Source of the DNA: an uncultured Mollicutes bacterium
GTDB taxonomy: Bacteria; Bacillota_I; Bacilli_A; RFN20; CAG-826
DNA: 45,290 bases
Direction of reading: 5' to 3'
Assembly (NCBI GenBank): GCA_937893635.1
Contig: CALBGF010000200.1
Coordinates: 1-45,290, forward strand
Both the position numbers and the translations under genes were made by a program. The notes beneath the pieces are model-generated. The model ran no database searches, had not been told where the DNA came from, and worked only from the letters and a program-made list of their open reading frames with translations. Within the stretch, counting starts at the first letter, position 1, and each line of letters starts with the position of its first letter. Shown here one piece after another: positions 1 through 9,340 of the stretch.

Positions 1-9
1 ATTTTTGCG

Positions 10-42
10 CAAAAAAGTGTAGTCTAACTGATAAACTACACT
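10..42 (-). terminator. Rho-independent terminator of the BspA-like lipoprotein gene
   Basis: An 8-bp perfect stem (AGTGTAGT at 16-23 with ACTACACT at 35-42) and an 11-nt loop are followed on the minus strand by a run of six T. It lies about 60 bp past the stop codon at 105. The first bases of the window (2-15) form a small palindrome, TTTTTGCGCAAAAA, that overlaps the T tract. Confidence 0.8.
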
Positions 43-104
43 CTTAGAAATATTTGCTTTTCCCCTATAATTTATAAACACAAATCGAATGTTAATACAA
101 ACAA

Positions 105-1682
105 TTATTCTTCAATAGCAAGAAATCTATCCGCGTAATCGGGATTATGCTCTTTATAATCATCTAATGCTTCTTTAGGAACATAAATTCTTTCCAAATT
201 ATCTGGTAACGAAAACATTTGGAAAGCAGTTTTACATCTAACAGTCATTTTTGTTAAAGAATTGCAATCACTAAACAAAGTAGGAAATGATTTAATATTT
301 TCTGGAATATCAATTTCTTCAATAGCGGTACCACTAAATGCATTATATCCTAATTCAGTTACACCTTTACCAATTTTAATTGTTTTTAAAGATTTACATC
401 CATAAAATGCATTGTCTCTTATTTCTTTTATAGAATCTGGAAGATCAATACTTTTTAATCCAGTATTTTTAAATGCATTAAAATCAATTATTTCTAACTT
501 ATTTGGAAGATTTACATCTTCTAAGGCTTTGCAGCCTTCAAAAGATCTAATGCCAATATTTTTTAAAGACTCTGGAAAATTTAATACTTTTAAATCAGTT
601 TGGTCTCTTAAAGCACTATCAGCAATTGAAACTGTACCTTCTCTAATAGTTAATTCAGACAACTTTTGATATTTACCATCTGCATCATAATTCTTAAATA
701 AATAATATGTATCATTAATATAATTTGATCCTTGTGGCAAAGCGTAATACCACGCAGTTGCCATAAAAGCATTAATACCAATTTTAGATAAGCCTTTACC
801 AATATTAATATCTTTTAATTGCTTACACCATTCAAAAGAACTAACACCAATCGTTGTAACTGTGTCAGCAATAACAACTGTTTTAAGGTCTGCACAACCA
901 GAGAAAGCATTATCACTTATTTCTATTAAATTATCATGGGTAACGACAGATGTAATATTTTTGCGTGAAAATACACTACTTCCTATTCTAACAATAGGTA
1001 AGCCTTTATAAGTTGCTGGAATATCTATTTCACTTTCTGTTCCTTTATAACTAGTAAGTACATATCCACTTGGAAAAGTATCATCATAGCTATATGAATA
1101 ACTTAATTCCATACCATTTTCTAAGACTGGATATTCTTCTGCCCATCTAGCATATAAAGTTGTATCAGATGTCGGGTAATACGGCATTCTAATAGGATCA
1201 CCATTAAAATTTGCATTATCAAACCATCCAGCAAATATTTCATTATCTTTACTAATAACTGTATCACCATGATGTAAACATTCACCTTCTTTTAGGTATT
1301 CATCTGGCAAATCTCCATCAGGTAATTCTCCTTGTACTCCTGTTCCTACATATGCTCCGCCATTCATTTCGTATTGCACATGAATGTATTTTTTAAATTG
1401 TGCATAAATATTGATATTCTCAGTTAATTTTGTGTCTTGAAATTCATCACCAGAAAATTCTTGATTATCATAATACCAGCCTACGAAATAATAGCCTTCT
1501 TTACTTGGTGCTTCCGGAAGTTCAATTGTTTCATTACCATTTGATTCTATGGTTTCAACAATATTATCATCAACATAAAAAGTTATTTTCTTCATGCTTG
1601 TACTTCCACATGAAGTTAACATAAACGATGATAACAAAGTTAAAGATAATCCTAAAATTAATTTTTGTTTTACTTTTTTCAT
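105..1682 (-). CDS. BspA-like leucine-rich-repeat surface lipoprotein with two InlB-type repeats
   Basis: The 525-residue product is a predicted lipoprotein. A signal peptide ends in the lipobox LTSC (Cys25), so it should be anchored on the outer face of the membrane. Two Listeria-Bacteroides (Flg_new/InlB B) repeats follow at about residues 32-80 and 100-180, recognisable by FVGWYYD and FAGWFDN. Residues about 210-500 hold about nine LRR_5/BspA repeats of the type 'L..I.IG..A F.GC..L', with a capping segment near VPKEALDDYKEHNPDYADRF. Such proteins usually act as adhesins or surface ligand binders. I chose the ATG at 1682, preceded by AGGAGA; the reading frame runs six codons further upstream without a better ribosome site. 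It is monocistronic. Its promoter contains a G9 tract in the spacer (see 1705-1734), so expression may be phase variable. The ligand cannot be told. Confidence 0.88.
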   Translation of the reverse strand: MKKVKQKLILGLSLTLLSSFMLTSCGSTSMKKITFYVDDNIVETIESNGNETIELPEAPSKEGYYFVGWYYDNQEFSGDEFQDTKLTENINIYAQFKKYIHVQYEMNGGAYVGTGVQGELPDGDLPDEYLKEGECLHHGDTVISKDNEIFAGWFDNANFNGDPIRMPYYPTSDTTLYARWAEEYPVLENGMELSYSYSYDDTFPSGYVLTSYKGTESEIDIPATYKGLPIVRIGSSVFSRKNITSVVTHDNLIEISDNAFSGCADLKTVVIADTVTTIGVSSFEWCKQLKDINIGKGLSKIGINAFMATAWYYALPQGSNYINDTYYLFKNYDADGKYQKLSELTIREGTVSIADSALRDQTDLKVLNFPESLKNIGIRSFEGCKALEDVNLPNKLEIIDFNAFKNTGLKSIDLPDSIKEIRDNAFYGCKSLKTIKIGKGVTELGYNAFSGTAIEEIDIPENIKSFPTLFSDCNSLTKMTVRCKTAFQMFSLPDNLERIYVPKEALDDYKEHNPDYADRFLAIEE

Positions 1683-1704
1683 ATATATTTCTCCTATCAT
1701 AGTA

Positions 1705-1734
1705 ATGATACCCCCCCCCGTAGCAATTTGTCAA
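1705..1734 (-). promoter_or_regulatory. Promoter with poly-G spacer (candidate phase-variable switch)
   Basis: Read on the minus strand: a perfect -35 TTGACA (1729-1734), an 18-bp spacer ending in nine consecutive G (1711-1719), and a -10 TATCAT (1705-1710, five of six matches). The expected start of transcription is near 1698, giving a leader of about 16 nt before the ATG at 1682. Nine G in a row is conspicuous in AT-rich DNA. Loss of one G would give the optimal 17-bp spacing. The promoter elements are seen; slippage is inferred. Confidence 0.75.
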
Positions 1735-1778
1735 GTTTTTTATTGAGCAATGTTCAGCATTGAAAACTTTTTCGTTCA

Positions 1779-1809
1779 TATAAAAATGGTGCCATTTTTG
1801 GCACCATTT
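1779..1809 (-). terminator. Terminator of the hydCBA operon
   Basis: A 10-bp stem AAATGGTGCC (1784-1793) / GGCACCATTT (1800-1809) with a 6-nt loop, followed on the minus strand by T-rich sequence. It lies 20 bp beyond the hydA stop codon. Confidence 0.75.
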
Positions 1810-1828
1810 CCATTTAAATTAAAATAAT

Positions 1829-3601
1829 TTATTTTTCAGGATAACGCTCTCTTGCGTGATATGAAGTATGTAACAATTCATGGGCTTTATGACTATTTGG
1901 TTCACCTAAATAGTCTTTATAAAGTTGTTGAATTTGAGTATTACGATGAGATTGTCTTAATACTTGCTTTTCATCTTCAGAATATAGCACTTTAGCGCGT
2001 TTTTCTTTATATGTATCTAATATATTATCATCTTCATTTGGTAAGAAGCATGGTTTAACAAATGGTTGTCCTCCACCATTAATACATCCACCTGGACATC
2101 CCATAATTTCAATAAATGTATATGGTGATTTGCCAGCACGTATATCATCTAATAATGGTTTAGCATTTTTCATGCCATGAGCAACAGCGACTTTAATTTT
2201 TGTTCCATTTAAATCAATTTCTGCTTCTTTTAAGCCATCAAAGCCACGAACTTCTTTAAATGTAATTAATTCATGTTCTTTACCAGTAACAGTGAAATAT
2301 GCTGTTCTTAAAGCTGCTTCCATAACGCCGCCTGTTACACCAAATATAACACCTGCGCCAGTATATTCACCTAGTAAATCTTGATCAAATTCTTCATCAG
2401 GTAATCTTCTAAAATCAATACCAGATCTTTTAATTAATCTTGCTAATTCACGTGTGGTTAAAACACAGTCTACATCTTTTAAGCCATCTTTAGAAGCATT
2501 TTCTGGACGTTCTTTTTCATATTTCTTAGCCGTACAAGGCATAATTGATACAACAAAGATATTTTTTGGATCTAAGCCTTTTTTCTCGGCAAAATAAGAT
2601 TTAATTATTGCACCTTCCATTTCATGAGGAGATTTACAACTTGATAAATGTCCTAATAAATCACCATAGAAATATTCGGCATAATTTACCCAACCTGGTG
2701 AACATGAGGTAATCATTGGAAGTTGTCCGCCTTCTTTAATACGATGTAATAATTCCGTAGCCTCTTCCATAATTGTTAAATCTGCCGCAAAGTTCGTATC
2801 ATAAACTTTATCAAAGCCTAAACGTTTTAAAGCCGCGACCATTTTACCAGTAACAGAAGTTCCAATTGGCATACCAAATTCTTCACCTAAAGCAGCACGT
2901 ACTGCTGGAGCGGTTTGTACAACAATATATTTGCCTTCTTTTTTAGCTTGGTCAAGTTTATCAATTTCGCTTTTTTCCATTAAAGCTCCAGTAGGACAAA
3001 CGTTAACACATTGTCCACATAAAATACATGGTGAGTTTTTCATTGAACGATTATAAGCAGGTGCTACAATAGTTCTAAAACCACGATTTTCAAATCCTAA
3101 AATACCAATTCCTTGAGCATTTTTACATCTTTCTACACATCTTCCGCACAATACACATTTTGATGTATCACGGATAATAGATGGAGTTAATTCATCAATA
3201 GTAACTGGAGTTTTACTTCCTTCATACATATTGTCTCTAGCACCAGTAATTTTAGCAACATTTAATAATTCACAATATTCATTTTTAGTGCATTGTTGGC
3301 AGTTCTTCGAGTGATTAGATAATAACAATTCGACACTAGTTCTACGCGCACTAACGGCTTTTGGAGAAGAAATAATAATCTCCATTCCTTCATTAACTGG
3401 ATATACACAAGACGCTACTAAACCTCTTGCACCTTTAACCTCTACTAAACAAACTCGACATGACCCTCTAGAGCATTCCCCATGATTAAAAGCACATAAA
3501 GTCGGAATTGTATATCCACATTTTTTAGCAGCTTCTAAAATAGTTAAACCAGCATCAACTTGATAAGAGTGACCTTCAATTTTAATATTTACTTTTTCCA
3601 T
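1829..3601 (-). CDS. hydA: [FeFe] hydrogenase catalytic subunit HydA (NAD-linked, trimeric type)
   Basis: The 590-residue protein makes or consumes H2 at the H-cluster. Domains in order: a [2Fe-2S] plant-ferredoxin domain (Cys36, 48, 51, 65), a His-Cys3 [4Fe-4S] site (His97, Cys101, 104, 110), two [4Fe-4S] ferredoxin motifs (Cys149-159 and Cys192-202), then the H-cluster domain with L1 TSCSPGW (298-304), L2 MPCTAKKYE and L3 IMGCPGGCINGGGQP, and a C-terminal small-subunit domain. L1 has Ser where many relatives have a second Cys. I believe this variant occurs in NAD-linked members, so I do not read it as inactivation. The start is the ATG at 3601 behind AGGGGTG; a GTG three codons upstream is less likely. 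It is the last gene of hydC-hydB-hydA, 11 bp after hydB. With HydB and HydC it probably forms a soluble, possibly electron-bifurcating complex. Confidence 0.95.
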   Translation of the reverse strand: MEKVNIKIEGHSYQVDAGLTILEAAKKCGYTIPTLCAFNHGECSRGSCRVCLVEVKGARGLVASCVYPVNEGMEIIISSPKAVSARRTSVELLLSNHSKNCQQCTKNEYCELLNVAKITGARDNMYEGSKTPVTIDELTPSIIRDTSKCVLCGRCVERCKNAQGIGILGFENRGFRTIVAPAYNRSMKNSPCILCGQCVNVCPTGALMEKSEIDKLDQAKKEGKYIVVQTAPAVRAALGEEFGMPIGTSVTGKMVAALKRLGFDKVYDTNFAADLTIMEEATELLHRIKEGGQLPMITSCSPGWVNYAEYFYGDLLGHLSSCKSPHEMEGAIIKSYFAEKKGLDPKNIFVVSIMPCTAKKYEKERPENASKDGLKDVDCVLTTRELARLIKRSGIDFRRLPDEEFDQDLLGEYTGAGVIFGVTGGVMEAALRTAYFTVTGKEHELITFKEVRGFDGLKEAEIDLNGTKIKVAVAHGMKNAKPLLDDIRAGKSPYTFIEIMGCPGGCINGGGQPFVKPCFLPNEDDNILDTYKEKRAKVLYSEDEKQVLRQSHRNTQIQQLYKDYLGEPNSHKAHELLHTSYHARERYPEK

Positions 3602-3612
3602 CTTTTTCACCC

Positions 3613-5478
3613 CTATTTCTTTATAATTGCTTTAAATGGACATGCACTTATACACATACCACATTTAATACATTTAGCGGAATCAATAACATATGGAGTT
3701 TTACCAATTTCCCCATGAATAGCGTTAACTGGACATCCACGTGCACATTTACTACATTTCTTACAAACTTCTGGTTTAATATAATATTCCATAAGTTTTT
3801 TACATACTTTTGCTGGACACTTTTTATCCACTACGTGAGCAATATATTCATCTTTAAAATGACTCATTGTCGAAATAATTGGATTAGCGGCAGTTTGACC
3901 TAAAGCGCATAACGAACCTGCTTGTGTAGCTCTTCCTAATTCTTCTAGACGATCAATATCTTCTAGTGTTCCTTGACCATTAGTAATCTTAGTTAAAATT
4001 TCTAACATTCTTTTTGTACCAATACGACATGGAGAACATTTACCACATGATTCGTCACAAATAAACTCCATATAGAATTTAGCTACGTCAACCATACAGT
4101 TATCCTCATCCATGACAATTGCGCCTCCAGAGCCCATCATTGAGCCAAGAGCGACTAAATTATCAAAGTCGATTGGAGTATCTAAATATTCACTAGTTAA
4201 ACATCCTCCTGATGGACCACCAGTTTGAATAGCTTTGAACTTTTTATCATTTGGGATACCGCCACCAATATCGTAAATTAATTCACGAAGTGTGGTTCCC
4301 ATTGGAATTTCTACTAATCCAACATTGTTTATTTTTCCACCTAAGGCAAATACTTTTGTACCTTTAGATTTTTCTGTTCCATATTTTGTAAATTCGCTTA
4401 CCCCTTCACGAATAATATAAGGAACACAAGCTAAAGTTTCGACGTTATTAACAATAGTTGGTTTATTCCATAATCCTTTTACAGCTGGGAAAGGAGGACG
4501 AGGACGTGGCATTCCACGTTGTCCTTGAATTGAATTTAATAAAGCTGTTTCTTCGCCACAAACGAAAGCACCCGCTCCTAATCTTAAATGAACTCTAAAT
4601 GAGAAACCGGATCCTAAAATATTGTCACCAAGTAAACCTAATTCTTCCGCTTCTTTAATAGCAACCGTTAAACGATGTACAGCGATTGGATACTCAGCAC
4701 GAACATAGAAATAACCATTCTTTGCACCAATTGCGTAACCCGCAATCATCATACCTTCGATAACCGCTAACGGATTACCTTCTAAGATTGAACGATCCAT
4801 AAAGGCACCTGGATCACCTTCATCGCCATTACATACAACATACTTTTCTTCACTATCTTGGTTATAAGCAAATTGCCATTTTCTTCCTGTTGGGAATCCG
4901 CCACCACCACGACCGCGTAATCCAGAAGCAAGTATTTCGTTTATTACTTCTTGTCTATCCATTTTTAAAGCACGTGCTAAGCCTTGGAAAGCGCCATAAC
5001 CTAATCCTTCATTAATGTCTTCTGGATTAATAACGCCACATCCATGCAAGGCGATTCTTACTTGCTTTTTATAGAAATTTAAGTCATCTTGTTTAGCAAC
5101 TTTTTGATGGGTATGTGGATCAGTAATTAATAAACGATCAATTACTTCTTTACCCATAATATCTTTTTCAATAATTTCTTCACAGTCTCCTACTTTAACC
5201 ATATGGTATAAAGTATCTTCTGGGAAAATTTTAACAAATGGTCCTTGAGAACAGAAACCAAAACAACCAACTTGGTTAACTGTTACTTTATCTTCTAAAT
5301 TATGTTCTTTAATTAATTCTTCTAAACGATTTTTAATTTCATCAGAGTGTGAAGATAAACAGCCTGTTCCACCACATACCACAATAGCGCGTTTTCCATT
5401 TTCTCCATTAAATTTAATATCTAAGCAGTGAGTGCATTTAGCAATTTTATCTTTTAATTCTTGCTCTGTTTTAATCAT
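3613..5478 (-). CDS. hydB: NAD-linked hydrogenase subunit HydB (NuoF-like flavoprotein)
   Basis: The 621-residue diaphorase subunit passes electrons between NAD(H) and the iron-sulfur chain. It begins with a thioredoxin-like [2Fe-2S] domain (CGGTGCLSSH, then CFGFC). The NuoF FMN/NADH domain follows, with GRGGGGFPTGRKW and NGDEGDPGAFMDRS, then an SLBB segment and the ESCGKCSPCRIGT [4Fe-4S] motif. At the C-terminus is a bacterial-type ferredoxin domain with two clusters (CKKCSKCARGCP and CIKCGMCISACP). This architecture is that of HydB of trimeric hydrogenases rather than of complex I NuoF, which lacks both end domains. The start codon shares one base with the hydC stop (TAATG), so translation is probably coupled. 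Confidence 0.95.
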   Translation of the reverse strand: MIKTEQELKDKIAKCTHCLDIKFNGENGKRAIVVCGGTGCLSSHSDEIKNRLEELIKEHNLEDKVTVNQVGCFGFCSQGPFVKIFPEDTLYHMVKVGDCEEIIEKDIMGKEVIDRLLITDPHTHQKVAKQDDLNFYKKQVRIALHGCGVINPEDINEGLGYGAFQGLARALKMDRQEVINEILASGLRGRGGGGFPTGRKWQFAYNQDSEEKYVVCNGDEGDPGAFMDRSILEGNPLAVIEGMMIAGYAIGAKNGYFYVRAEYPIAVHRLTVAIKEAEELGLLGDNILGSGFSFRVHLRLGAGAFVCGEETALLNSIQGQRGMPRPRPPFPAVKGLWNKPTIVNNVETLACVPYIIREGVSEFTKYGTEKSKGTKVFALGGKINNVGLVEIPMGTTLRELIYDIGGGIPNDKKFKAIQTGGPSGGCLTSEYLDTPIDFDNLVALGSMMGSGGAIVMDEDNCMVDVAKFYMEFICDESCGKCSPCRIGTKRMLEILTKITNGQGTLEDIDRLEELGRATQAGSLCALGQTAANPIISTMSHFKDEYIAHVVDKKCPAKVCKKLMEYYIKPEVCKKCSKCARGCPVNAIHGEIGKTPYVIDSAKCIKCGMCISACPFKAIIKK

Positions 5479-5966
5479 TATGCTTCTCCCCCTAACTTAC
5501 GATATTCATTAATTACTTGTTGTACTTGGTTAACTGACATCTTAGGATATACTTTTCCATTAATACTTACTGCGGGAGCAATACCACACGCTCCAATGCA
5601 ACGTAAAGCATCAATAGTAAATAATCCATCTTCAGTTGTTTCTCCAGGTTTAATACCTAAAAGTTCGGAAAACTTGTCACATATTTGTTGTGCACCTTTA
5701 ACGTAACATGCAGTTCCTAAACAAACTCCAATAACAAATTTGCCTTTAGGTTTCAAAGAAAAAAACGAGTAAAAAGTAACTACACCATATATTTCTGAAA
5801 CAGGTATACCTAATTTTTCAGATACGATTTCTTGAACTTCAAAAGGAATATAGCCATATTCTTTTTGAACCTGACTCAAGATCATCATTAATGGTGTATT
5901 TTCGTTCTTATACTCAGCGATGATTTCTTCAACCCTTTTGCAAGCGGCTGAACTCAATTTTGCCAT
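5478..5966 (-). CDS. hydC: Hydrogenase subunit HydC (NuoE-like thioredoxin-fold [2Fe-2S] protein)
   Basis: A 162-residue NuoE-family protein: an N-terminal helical region and a thioredoxin-like [2Fe-2S] domain with the four ligands in CLGTACYVKG and RCIGACG. It should relay electrons next to the HydB flavin. It is the first gene of the operon, with a clear AGGAGG ribosome site and a leader of about 65 nt. The hydrogenase maturases HydE, HydF and HydG are not in this window and must lie elsewhere if the enzyme is active. Confidence 0.93.
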   Translation of the reverse strand: MAKLSSAACKRVEEIIAEYKNENTPLMMILSQVQKEYGYIPFEVQEIVSEKLGIPVSEIYGVVTFYSFFSLKPKGKFVIGVCLGTACYVKGAQQICDKFSELLGIKPGETTEDGLFTIDALRCIGACGIAPAVSINGKVYPKMSVNQVQQVINEYRKLGGEA

Positions 5967-6036
5967 ATTTTAAAAAATCCTCCTAGTAATAAGACATTTA
6001 TATAAAATCTATATAAATACTATAAAATACTTTTTT

Positions 6037-6045
6037 AGTATAACA
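6037..6045 (-). promoter_or_regulatory. hydC: Possible extended -10 promoter of hydCBA
   Basis: On the minus strand TGTTATACT matches an extended -10 (TGnTATAAT) about 70 bp before the hydC start. No good -35 is seen at 17 bp. Upstream lie three copies of TTGCAT on the plus strand (6054, 6073, 6100) that could be regulatory. The stretch 5967-6130 otherwise holds only AT-rich DNA. Confidence 0.45.
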
Positions 6046-6133
6046 TAAAAATATTGCATTTTGTAAATATTATTGCATATTTTGATATTTTTTTAATTTT
6101 TGCATGTTTTTGACATTGTAAGTGCTTTAACCA

Positions 6134-6171
6134 ATAAAAAAAGCACTTATTCTCTAGTAAAGAAAAGCGCT
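6134..6171 (-). terminator. Terminator of tspO
   Basis: On the minus strand a 7-bp stem (AGCGCTT 6165-6171 with AAGTGCT 6142-6148, one G-U pair), extended inside by TTCT/AGAA, is followed by seven T. A second, mutually exclusive hairpin (AAGTGCTTT 6120-6128 / AAAGCACTT 6140-6148) overlaps it. Confidence 0.75.
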
Positions 6172-6192
6172 AATTTTTGAACAGTATTACAA

Positions 6193-6645
6193 TTAATTTA
6201 GTATAGCAATGCTTATATTTAAAAATGTTGCAAAAGACAACCAAATAACATATGGAATCCATAAATACGCTAAGTTCTTATTGGTTTTAAATAAATAAAT
6301 TAACATATAAATACATAATCCTAATAATATTACGATATCTATTGCGCTTACTAATGGTAAATGTAAACCAAAAAATAAAGGAGTCCATAAGACATTAAAT
6401 AATAATTGAATATAAAATATTTTACTTCCTTTAACATCCGCTAGTTCATCTAATTTATAACTAACATATCCAATCATTAAATATAGTATTGACCAAACAA
6501 TCGGAAATAAAATTGATGGCACACGAATTAAACTATTCAAATTACTATAATAAGAAGAAAAATCTCCTAAAAGCATAGAAATAACAAAATTTACTAATAA
6601 TGGAAAAAGCAAGTTAAAAACTAAATCAATATTTATTTTTTTCAT
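6193..6645 (-). CDS. tspO: TspO/MBR-family membrane protein
   Basis: A 150-residue, very hydrophobic protein with about five membrane helices and TspO/peripheral benzodiazepine receptor signatures: P..LFP..W in RVPSILFPIVW, then LYLMIGYV, the QLLFNVLWTPLFFG segment, and PYVIWLSFATFLNISI at the end. Family members bind porphyrins and other hydrophobic ligands and have been linked to stress and tetrapyrrole handling; the role in an anaerobe is unclear. It stands alone between the ribosomal operon terminator and its own terminator. The ribosome site is a weak AGGGA. Confidence 0.88.
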   Translation of the reverse strand: MKKINIDLVFNLLFPLLVNFVISMLLGDFSSYYSNLNSLIRVPSILFPIVWSILYLMIGYVSYKLDELADVKGSKIFYIQLLFNVLWTPLFFGLHLPLVSAIDIVILLGLCIYMLIYLFKTNKNLAYLWIPYVIWLSFATFLNISIAILN

Positions 6646-6678
6646 ATTATATCCCTAAATAAATATATGATGTAAGGT

Positions 6679-6707
6679 AAAAGAAAAGACTAACCAAATG
6701 GTTAGTC
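6679..6707 (-). terminator. Terminator of the rpsJ-rplQ ribosomal operon
   Basis: A perfect 8-bp stem (GACTAACC 6688-6695 / GGTTAGTC 6700-6707) with a 4-nt loop is followed on the minus strand by TTTTCTTTT. It sits 17 bp after the rplQ stop codon. Confidence 0.88.
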
Positions 6708-6724
6708 TAAAAAATTATTAAAAA

Positions 6725-7132
6725 CTATTTTACAAATTCAACAATAGCCATTTCAGCATTGTCACCACGACGTGGAACAAGCTTCAATACTCTTGTATAT
6801 CCGCCATTACGATCTTTGTAACGTGGGCCAATTTCATTAAATAACTTGTCTAAAGCAGTTACTTTCTTTTCTGCATCACAATAAACCTCGGAGCGGACAA
6901 CTGCAGCAGCTAAACGACGATTGTGTAAATCGCCAACTTTAGCCTTGCTAACTAATTTTTCTGCTAAATTTTTAACATCTTTAGCACAGCCAGCAGTAAC
7001 AGTAACACGTTCATGAACGATTAATTCTGATACAACGTTTCTTAACATTGCTTTATATTTGCTTGAAGTATAGGCAGCTTTAAAGCGAACGCCGCCTTTA
7101 CCATGTACATTCTTACGTCCTTGTGTAGCCAT
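6725..7132 (-). CDS. rplQ: Large-subunit ribosomal protein L17
   Basis: The 135-residue L17 protein; residues R-A-M-L-R-N-V and the C-terminal RVLKLVPRRGDNAEMA are typical. It carries a short N-terminal lead (MATQGRKNVHGKGGVRFKAA) that differs from the usual MGYRKLGR start, so the very N-terminus is unusual. It is the last gene of the operon, 12 bp after rpoA, with ribosome site AGGAGG. Confidence 0.95.
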   Translation of the reverse strand: MATQGRKNVHGKGGVRFKAAYTSSKYKAMLRNVVSELIVHERVTVTAGCAKDVKNLAEKLVSKAKVGDLHNRRLAAAVVRSEVYCDAEKKVTALDKLFNEIGPRYKDRNGGYTRVLKLVPRRGDNAEMAIVEFVK

Positions 7133-7144
7133 TTAAACTTCCTC

Positions 7145-8116
7145 CTAATCAATGTAATCCTTGAAGCCTAAACCAATACCAAGAAGTTTTTCTTTAACTT
7201 CTTTAAGTGATTTTTTACCAAGGTTACGTACTTTCATCATATCTTCTTCTGTCTTTTGAGTTAATTCTAAGACAGTTGCAATACCTGCTCTCTTTAAGCA
7301 GTTATATGAACGAACTGATAAATCTAATTCTTCAATTGTCATATCTTCGTATTTGTTAGATGTTTGTTCAACTGGTTCAGCAACAATGTTCATATCGCGA
7401 GTAATTTCGTTTAATTTTAAGAATTCTTCGAAATGAGCGACTAAGATTTTTGCAGCAAGTGCTACAGCATCTTGTGGAAGCATAGAACCATTTGTCCAAA
7501 CTTCTAATACTAAGTTTTCATAATTTGCATTATGTCCAACACGAGTTGGTTGTACTTCATAATTTACTTTTGTAATTGGTGAATAGTTAGAATCTGTTGC
7601 GATTGTACCAATATTCATGCCTGTACGAAGTAATTTATTACCTTCTGAAGTTACATAACCACGTCCGTTACGAGCATAAAGTGTCATTTTTAATTTTCCA
7701 CCTTCTGCAACGTGAGCAAGGACTAAATCAGGGTTAATAACTTCTACATCACCTGGAACAACTAAATCAGCGGCAGTAACGACTTTAGGTCCTTCTACTT
7801 CTAATTCAATTCTCTTAGTGACTGATTCTTCATCGTCAATTTTTAAAACTAAATCTTTTAAGGAAAGGATAATCATTGTAACATCTTCTTCAACACCCTC
7901 AAGTGCAGAGAATTCGTGACGAGCGCCTTCAACTTCAATAGCAAATACAGAAGCACCTGGTAATGAAGAAAGCATAACTCTTCTTAATGAATTTCCAATT
8001 GTTAAAGCATAACCTCTTTCTAATGGTCCAACTACGAATTTACCATAGTTAGTGTTACCATCGAATTCAGCAATATCAAATTTAATTTTTGCGAATGGAC
8101 TTACGATTTTGCTCAT
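7145..8116 (-). CDS. rpoA: RNA polymerase alpha subunit
   Basis: A 323-residue alpha subunit. The N-terminal domain (residues 1 to about 230) contains GNSLRRVMLSSLPG for assembly with beta and beta-prime. The C-terminal domain (about 245-315) contains LSVRSYNCLKRAGI, which binds UP elements and activators. The frame is open seven codons further up to a TTG, but the ATG at 8116 behind GGGAGG is the proper start. It is co-transcribed with rpsK and rplQ. Confidence 0.98.
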   Translation of the reverse strand: MSKIVSPFAKIKFDIAEFDGNTNYGKFVVGPLERGYALTIGNSLRRVMLSSLPGASVFAIEVEGARHEFSALEGVEEDVTMIILSLKDLVLKIDDEESVTKRIELEVEGPKVVTAADLVVPGDVEVINPDLVLAHVAEGGKLKMTLYARNGRGYVTSEGNKLLRTGMNIGTIATDSNYSPITKVNYEVQPTRVGHNANYENLVLEVWTNGSMLPQDAVALAAKILVAHFEEFLKLNEITRDMNIVAEPVEQTSNKYEDMTIEELDLSVRSYNCLKRAGIATVLELTQKTEEDMMKVRNLGKKSLKEVKEKLLGIGLGFKDYID

Positions 8117-8162
8117 ATTTTTTTCCTCCCTTTGCAATCGTTAGTAGACTAAATAATATTTA

Positions 8163-8552
8163 TTATCCACGTGGACGCTTTGGTGGGCGGCAACCATTGT
8201 GTGGAATAGGTGTAGTATCTGTAATCATTTGGATTTGTAATCCAGCTGCTTGTAAACTACGAACTGCAGAATCACGACCAGATCCTGGTCCTTTTACGTT
8301 AACATCAACTGTTTTAATACCTTGATCAACAGCAACTTTAGCACAAGCTTCAGCTGCTAATTGAGCTGCAAATGGTGTAGATTTCTTAGCACCTTTAAAT
8401 CCTAATGCACCAGCACTTGACCAAGCAATTGCATTACCTGCTTCGTCAGTGATAGTAACAATGGTATTATTAAATGTTGAGTGAATGTGAGCGATACCTT
8501 TAGTATAGCTTCTTTTAATTTTTTTCTTCTTAGAAACTGTGGTTTTAGCCAT
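8163..8552 (-). CDS. rpsK: Small-subunit ribosomal protein S11
   Basis: A 129-residue S11, part of the 30S platform. The family core [15 protein letters not shown] and the C-terminal [14 protein letters not shown] are present. Length is standard. It sits between rpsM (19 bp) and rpoA (46 bp), as in the Bacillota alpha operon. Confidence 0.98.
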   Translation of the reverse strand: MAKTTVSKKKKIKRSYTKGIAHIHSTFNNTIVTITDEAGNAIAWSSAGALGFKGAKKSTPFAAQLAAEACAKVAVDQGIKTVDVNVKGPGSGRDSAVRSLQAAGLQIQMITDTTPIPHNGCRPPKRPRG

Positions 8553-8571
8553 TTTTAATTATCCTCACTTT

Positions 8572-8946
8572 CTATTGAACTGCTTGCTTCTTATTCGCAA
8601 TAGTCTTTTTAGGTCCTTTACGAGTACGAGCATTAGTCTTTGTACGTTGTCCACGAACTGGTAAACCTTTACGGTGACGTAAGCCACGGTAGCAACCAAT
8701 TTCGGTTAAACGTTTAATGTTTAAAGCAACTTCACGACGTAAGTCACCTTCAACTTTGTGTTTTGCAACTTCTGTTCTAATTGCAGTTAATTGATCTTCT
8801 GTTAAATTCTTAACACGAATATCTTCATTAATGTTTGTTTCTTTTAAAATCTTTTTAGATGTTGTTAAACCAATACCATAAATATAGGTTAAAGCAATAA
8901 CAACTCTTTTTTCATTTGGAATATCGACTCCAACAATACGTGCCAT
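8572..8946 (-). CDS. rpsM: Small-subunit ribosomal protein S13
   Basis: A 124-residue S13, in the 30S head, contacting the 50S subunit. It starts with [20 protein letters not shown] and has the [20 protein letters not shown] block before a basic tail. Ribosome site AGGAGG nine bases before ATG. Confidence 0.98.
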   Translation of the reverse strand: MARIVGVDIPNEKRVVIALTYIYGIGLTTSKKILKETNINEDIRVKNLTEDQLTAIRTEVAKHKVEGDLRREVALNIKRLTEIGCYRGLRHRKGLPVRGQRTKTNARTRKGPKKTIANKKQAVQ

Positions 8947-8960
8947 ATAGCATGTCCTCC

Positions 8961-9333
<373 letters not shown>

Positions 9334-9340
9334 AGTTAGT

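Noticed and set aside
412..669. Plus-strand frame of 85 codons opposite the BspA-like gene
   Set aside because: It is an antisense shadow of the repeat region, with no ribosome site and no family resemblance.
2695..2720. HydA L1 motif TSCSPGW as sign of an inactive hydrogenase
   Set aside because: All other cluster motifs are intact and I believe the Ser variant is found in NAD-linked multimeric hydrogenases, so loss of function is not supported.
6120..6148. AAGTGCTTT/AAAGCACTT hairpin as the tspO terminator
   Set aside because: It has no T run in the transcribed direction; the overlapping hairpin at 6142-6171 followed by seven T fits better.
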